NCBI RefSeq assembly: GCF_003594875.1
Contig: NZ_QZEY01000004.1
Span: forward strand, 310,001-374,000
Direction: 5' to 3'
DNA: 64,000 nt
DNA from: Bailinhaonella thermotolerans
Lineage (GTDB): Bacteria > Actinomycetota > Actinomycetes > Streptosporangiales > Streptosporangiaceae
The notes beneath the pieces were generated by a model. That model was not told the DNA's origin. It did not search any database and saw only the letters and a list, made by a program, of their open reading frames with translations. This document shows positions 60,782 to 64,000 of the stretch, piece by piece; within the stretch, counting starts at the first letter, position 1, and each line of letters starts with the position of its first letter. A program made the position numbers and the translations under genes.

Positions 60782-62748
60782 ACGGCGGCCTCCCTGGGGA
60801 CGTCTTCGAGCCGGCCGTCGCGCAGCCGCACCACCCGGTCGGCGGCGGCGAGCAGGGCCGGGCGGTGGGCGACCAGGATCGCGGTGCGGCCCTCCAGCAG
60901 TTCGATCGCGGCCTCGGTGACGGCCGCCTCGCTGGCCAGGTCCAGCCGCGCGGTGGGCTCGTCGAGCAGCACGATCGGGGCGTCGCTGAGGTAGGCGCGG
61001 GCGAGCGCGACCCGCTGCCGCTGCCCCGCCGACAGCCCGGCCCCGCGCTCGCCGAGCGGCGTGTCGTAGCCCTCGGGCAGCGCCTGGACGAACTCCTCGG
61101 CGTGGGCCGCGCGGGCGGCCCGCCGTACCAGCTCCGGATCGGCCGAGGGGTCGCCGAGCCGGATGTTGTCGGTCACGGAGGCGGCGAACAGGTGCGGGGC
61201 CTGCGGCACCCACGCCAGCCGCCGCCGCCACTCCGCCAGGTCGAAGGAGGCCAGGTCCGCGCCGTCCACGAGCACGCGCCCGGAGTCGGGCCGGACGAAC
61301 CCCAGCAGCAGGTGCAGCAGCGTGGACTTGCCCGCCCCGCTCGGGCCGATCACCGCGATCCGCTCCCCGGCGCGCACCGTGAGCGACACCCCGTCGAGCG
61401 CCGGCCGGTCGGCCCCGGGGAACCGCACCGTCACGTCCTCCAGCCGGATCTCCGCCGGGCGGGCGGGGGGCGCGGCGGGCCCGGAGACGGCCGCGGCCGA
61501 CCGGTCCGCGTCGAGGATCCCGAAGATCTGCTCCGCCGCCGCCAGGCCCTCCGCGCCGGCGTGGAAGCGGGTGCCCAGGGCGCGCAGCGGCAGGTACGCC
61601 TCGGGGGTGAGCAGCAGCACGACCAGCGCCACCTGGAGCCCCAGCCCGCCGCCGAGCAGCCGCAGCCCCACAGGCACCGCCACGAGCGCCACCGACAGCG
61701 AGCAGACCAGCTCCAGCACCAGCGCGGACAGGAAGGCCACCCGCAGCGCCGACATCGTCGCGCGCCGGTGGTCGTGGGCCATCGTCCGCACCACGCCCGA
61801 CTGGTGCTCGGTACGGCCGAAGGCCCGCAGCGTGGACAGTCCCGCCAGCACGTCGCGGAAGTGCCCGCCGAGCCGGTTCATCCGCTCCCACTGGGTGCGG
61901 GTGGCGTCGCGGGTGTGCAGGCCCACCAGCGCGCCGAAGATCGGCACGAGCGGCAGCGTGACCACGATGATCAGCGCGGACGACCAGTCGGCGAACCCGA
62001 GCCGCAGGATCACGATCGGGGGCACCAGCGCCGCCGTCATCATCTGCGGGAGGTAGCCGGACAGGTAGGGGTCGAGGGCGTCCAGCCCCTTCGTCGCCAG
62101 CGTCACGAACCCGCCGCCGGACCGCTGGTCGTACGACCGCGCGAGCAGGCCGCGCCGCAGCTCCGCCTTGGCCTTGACCGTGGACCGCCGCGCCAGCGCC
62201 CCGGAGCCCCAGGCCAGCGCCGCCCGCCCGGCCACGGCCAGGGCCAGCCACGGCAGCGGCCCCGCGTCCAGACCGGCGATCGCCCGCGCCAGCAGGTCCG
62301 CCTGCGCCACGATCAGCCCGGCCTGCGCCAGCGCCAGCACCGCGAACACCCGCACCGGCATCAGCCCGAGCAGCCGCTTCCGCAGCGCCCGCTGCGCCCG
62401 CGCGTCGGACGCCCCGCCCGCCGCGCCGGTCGCGGCGCCGTCCGTGCGGGTCGCGGCGCCGTCCCCGACGCCGGTCGCGGCGCCGTCCGTGCCGGTCGCG
62501 GTGCCGGTCGCGGTGCCGTCGGCCGTGTCGCCTGCCGTGCCGTGTGCCGTGCCGGTGCCGCCCTCTCCGGCCGGCGCTCCGGCCGATCCGCCGCCCGGCG
62601 CTCCTCCGGGCGCCTCCCCGGTCGGGGCGCCGGGGGAGGCCGCGTGATCAGGCCCGCCCGGATCGGGAACGCCGGAGCCGGGGGCGGCGGGGTCCGGGAC
62701 GGCGGTCGCCGCGCCCGGGGCGGGGGTCCGGGGAGAGGGCGTTTTCAC
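60778..62748 (-). CDS. cydD: Cytochrome bd assembly ABC exporter subunit CydD, with long low-complexity N-terminus
   Basis: 656 residues from GTG 62748, which lies inside the cydB stop (GTGA). The first 110 residues are Pro/Gly/Ala/Thr-rich with DGAATG repeats; the family normally starts near RKRLLGLMP. The membrane domain includes KGLDALDPYLSGYLPQMM and RDATRTQWERMNRLGGHF. Walker A is GPSGAGKSTLLHLL, signature LSAGQRQRVALARAYL, Walker B IVLLDEPTARLD. It forms the heterodimer with CydC. The GC-rich repeat at 62425-62530 encodes the extension. Confidence 0.93.
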   Translation of the reverse strand: MKTPSPRTPAPGAATAVPDPAAPGSGVPDPGGPDHAASPGAPTGEAPGGAPGGGSAGAPAGEGGTGTAHGTAGDTADGTATGTATGTDGAATGVGDGAATRTDGAATGAAGGASDARAQRALRKRLLGLMPVRVFAVLALAQAGLIVAQADLLARAIAGLDAGPLPWLALAVAGRAALAWGSGALARRSTVKAKAELRRGLLARSYDQRSGGGFVTLATKGLDALDPYLSGYLPQMMTAALVPPIVILRLGFADWSSALIIVVTLPLVPIFGALVGLHTRDATRTQWERMNRLGGHFRDVLAGLSTLRAFGRTEHQSGVVRTMAHDHRRATMSALRVAFLSALVLELVCSLSVALVAVPVGLRLLGGGLGLQVALVVLLLTPEAYLPLRALGTRFHAGAEGLAAAEQIFGILDADRSAAAVSGPAAPPARPAEIRLEDVTVRFPGADRPALDGVSLTVRAGERIAVIGPSGAGKSTLLHLLLGFVRPDSGRVLVDGADLASFDLAEWRRRLAWVPQAPHLFAASVTDNIRLGDPSADPELVRRAARAAHAEEFVQALPEGYDTPLGERGAGLSAGQRQRVALARAYLSDAPIVLLDEPTARLDLASEAAVTEAAIELLEGRTAILVAHRPALLAAADRVVRLRDGRLEDVPREAAV

Positions 62749-63515
62749 AGGTAGCTGGGACCTTCCACGCGGTGGCGGAATATCCACCATACCCACGCCT
62801 GGGCCCCCACCAGGAACGGCAGGATGATCAGCACCGCGGGGACGAGGAAGGCGAGCGTGCCCGCGTCCGCGACGGTGTCCGCGAGCGGCAGCCGCAGCCC
62901 CGCCAGCACCCCGAGCACGGCGAGCGCGGCCGAGGTCAGCCCGAACGTGGCGCCCTCGCCGGACGGGCCGGAGAGCGTCCGCGCTCGCTCCCGCGCCGGG
63001 CCCCGCAGCCGCAGCGCCGCGAAGGCCAGGCCGTGCACCGCGAACACCGCGGCGATCACCACCGCGAACACGGCCCGCACGGGCGTCGGCCCGGCGACGT
63101 CCCCCGCGAGGACGCCCGCCAGGATCCAGCCCCAGGTCAGCGCGAGCGTCCAGCTCCCGGCCACGATCGCGCCGTCCCAGAACACGCGCCAGCTCCGCCG
63201 GTCCACCCGGCCGCGCGACCACAGCCCCATGTCGCGCGCGATCCAGCCCAGCAGCAGGACCACCACCGCCGGTCCCAGCCCGCTCAGCAGATCCCCCTCC
63301 AGGTCCGGGAACATCCCGGCGAGCAGCCCCACCACGGCCACCAGCCACACCTCGTTGCCGAGGAAGAACGGCGCGATGGCGGCGATCACGACCCGCCGCT
63401 CGGCGTCGGCGCGGCCGAGCACGGGCAGCGTCATGCCGACGCCGATGTCGGACCCGGCGAGCAGGAGGTACCCGAGCACGAAGAACCCGAGCAACCCGAT
63501 CGCGATCATCTCCAT
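62745..63515 (-). CDS. cydB: Cytochrome bd ubiquinol oxidase subunit II, short form
   Basis: 256 residues from ATG 63515. Recognised by VLGYLLLAGSDIGVGM at the N-terminus, NEVWLVAVVGLLAGMFP (about 55-71), and TLALTWGWILAGVLAG. I count six to seven helices. The protein is about 80-120 residues shorter than E. coli CydB (379); the C-terminus ends after the helix QAWVWWIFRHRVEGPSYL. CydB stabilises CydA for O2 reduction by menaquinol/ubiquinol. It is 38 bp after cydA and overlaps cydD by 4 bp. Confidence 0.9.
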   Translation of the reverse strand: MEMIAIGLLGFFVLGYLLLAGSDIGVGMTLPVLGRADAERRVVIAAIAPFFLGNEVWLVAVVGLLAGMFPDLEGDLLSGLGPAVVVLLLGWIARDMGLWSRGRVDRRSWRVFWDGAIVAGSWTLALTWGWILAGVLAGDVAGPTPVRAVFAVVIAAVFAVHGLAFAALRLRGPARERARTLSGPSGEGATFGLTSAALAVLGVLAGLRLPLADTVADAGTLAFLVPAVLIILPFLVGAQAWVWWIFRHRVEGPSYL

Positions 63516-63553
63516 GGGTGAGGCCTTTCCACTGACACAGACGAGCGGGGGGA

Positions 63554-64000
63554 TCAGAACGTGACGGCGGCCGGGGCGGGCCGCTCGTCCGGCGCGGTGG
63601 GGGCGCCCAGCGCCACGCCCTCCGGGCCGCGCCGGGCCTGCCGGGCGAGCAGCCAGTAGTTGAGCACCACCAGCGCCGCGAACACCACGCCGAAGGCGGT
63701 GATCGACAGCCGCATCGTGCCCGGGGACAGGTCCGAGACGGCGTCCCTGACCAGGAGCAGCTCGTTGACCGCCCACGGCTGGCGGCCCACCTCGCGGTAC
63801 ACCCAGCCGCTGATCATCGAGACGAACGGCAGCGGTATCGCGAGCATGAGGAGCCAGTGCCAGACCCGCAGCCGCGACACGACCCGCCGGAAGGACATCA
63901 GCAGCACGCTCAGCCCGCTGATCAGCATCATCACGGCCCACGCCGCCATCATCAGCGTCGCGGCCCCGTCCACCAGGGCCGCGGGCGGCAGGTAGTCGCC
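63554..64000 (-). CDS. cydA: Cytochrome bd ubiquinol oxidase subunit I, C-terminal part
   Basis: The last 148 residues are in the window; the start lies beyond the right edge. The CydA signature SGWVYREVGRQPWAVNELL is clear (GRQPW motif near the third last helix). Three helices and a 30-residue Pro/Ala tail follow it. CydA carries haems b558, b595 and d and reduces O2 at high affinity. It opens the operon cydA-cydB-cydD-cydC. Confidence 0.93.
   Translation of the reverse strand, partial: GDYLPPAALVDGAATLMMAAWAVMMLISGLSVLLMSFRRVVSRLRVWHWLLMLAIPLPFVSMISGWVYREVGRQPWAVNELLLVRDAVSDLSPGTMRLSITAFGVVFAALVVLNYWLLARQARRGPEGVALGAPTAPDERPAPAAVTF

Noticed and set aside
59033-62251. A single fused 1072-codon CydDC-like gene
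   Set aside because: The frame upstream of 60781 is antisense-like noise in the cydC frame; the real cydD is in another frame and overlaps cydC by 4 bp.

Overview
The window is 64 kb of very GC-rich DNA with actinobacterial hallmarks: GTG and TTG starts, 1-8 bp stop/start overlaps, AfsR/SARP and TetR regulators, glnX-glnH-like genes, an actinobacterial-type glycogen synthase, DUF2510, DUF2786 and many Ser/Thr kinases with one membrane segment. Gene content and the very frequent palindrome GCCGTACGGC suggest a filamentous member of the Streptosporangiales (Actinomadura/Nonomuraea-like). That placement is inference, and no rRNA is present. It looks like ordinary chromosome: two tRNA genes, no integrase, transposase, CRISPR array or phage module.

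Layout. 1-8.4 kb: a partial DUF2786 gene diverges from a tightly overlapping three-gene operon (TerB_N/TerB/TerB_C protein, BrxD-like ATPase, Lhr/BrxHI-like helicase). No methylase or PglZ is nearby, and a diverged repeat of about 270 bp period follows the operon. This is the best candidate for an under-described, possibly defensive, system. 8.5-16 kb: an AfsR-like regulator, a methyltransferase, an FAD monooxygenase, and a luciferase-like monooxygenase with its FMN reductase. 16-21.5 kb: secreted GH25 lysozyme, tRNA-dihydrouridine synthase, then a TetR gene with two SMR efflux subunits, diverging from a DrrAB-like ABC transporter with a degenerate gene end behind it. 21.8-28.6 kb: GlnX/GlnH-like pair, a nucleotidyltransferase, an ACMSD-like amidohydrolase, a Ser/Thr kinase and a membrane protein.

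28.6-33.7 kb: glgC and glgA diverge (glycogen/alpha-glucan synthesis); a DUF998 gene lacks its stop codon and runs antisense into glgA; an Amidohydro_3 enzyme and a 51-aa conserved-looking protein follow. 33.9-45.9 kb: an FAD monooxygenase with a readable promoter and repeated putative operator, a possible small transcript with twin terminators, a TPR protein, DUF2306 protein, tRNA-Lys, an acyl-CoA synthetase/hydrolase operon, a small LuxR-type protein, tRNA-His, oligoribonuclease and a glycosidase-like protein.

46.1-54.4 kb: a signalling cluster on the minus strand with a duplicated pair of membrane kinase plus pseudokinase-like receptor, then a DUF2510 membrane protein. One kinase copy looks active and the other has lost key catalytic residues. 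54.6-64 kb: a pyridoxamine-phosphate-oxidase-like gene diverging from a MocR/PdxR-type regulator across a 27-bp palindromic site, a GNAT/CelD-like protein, a glycosyltransferase, and the cytochrome bd operon cydA(partial)-cydB-cydD-cydC.
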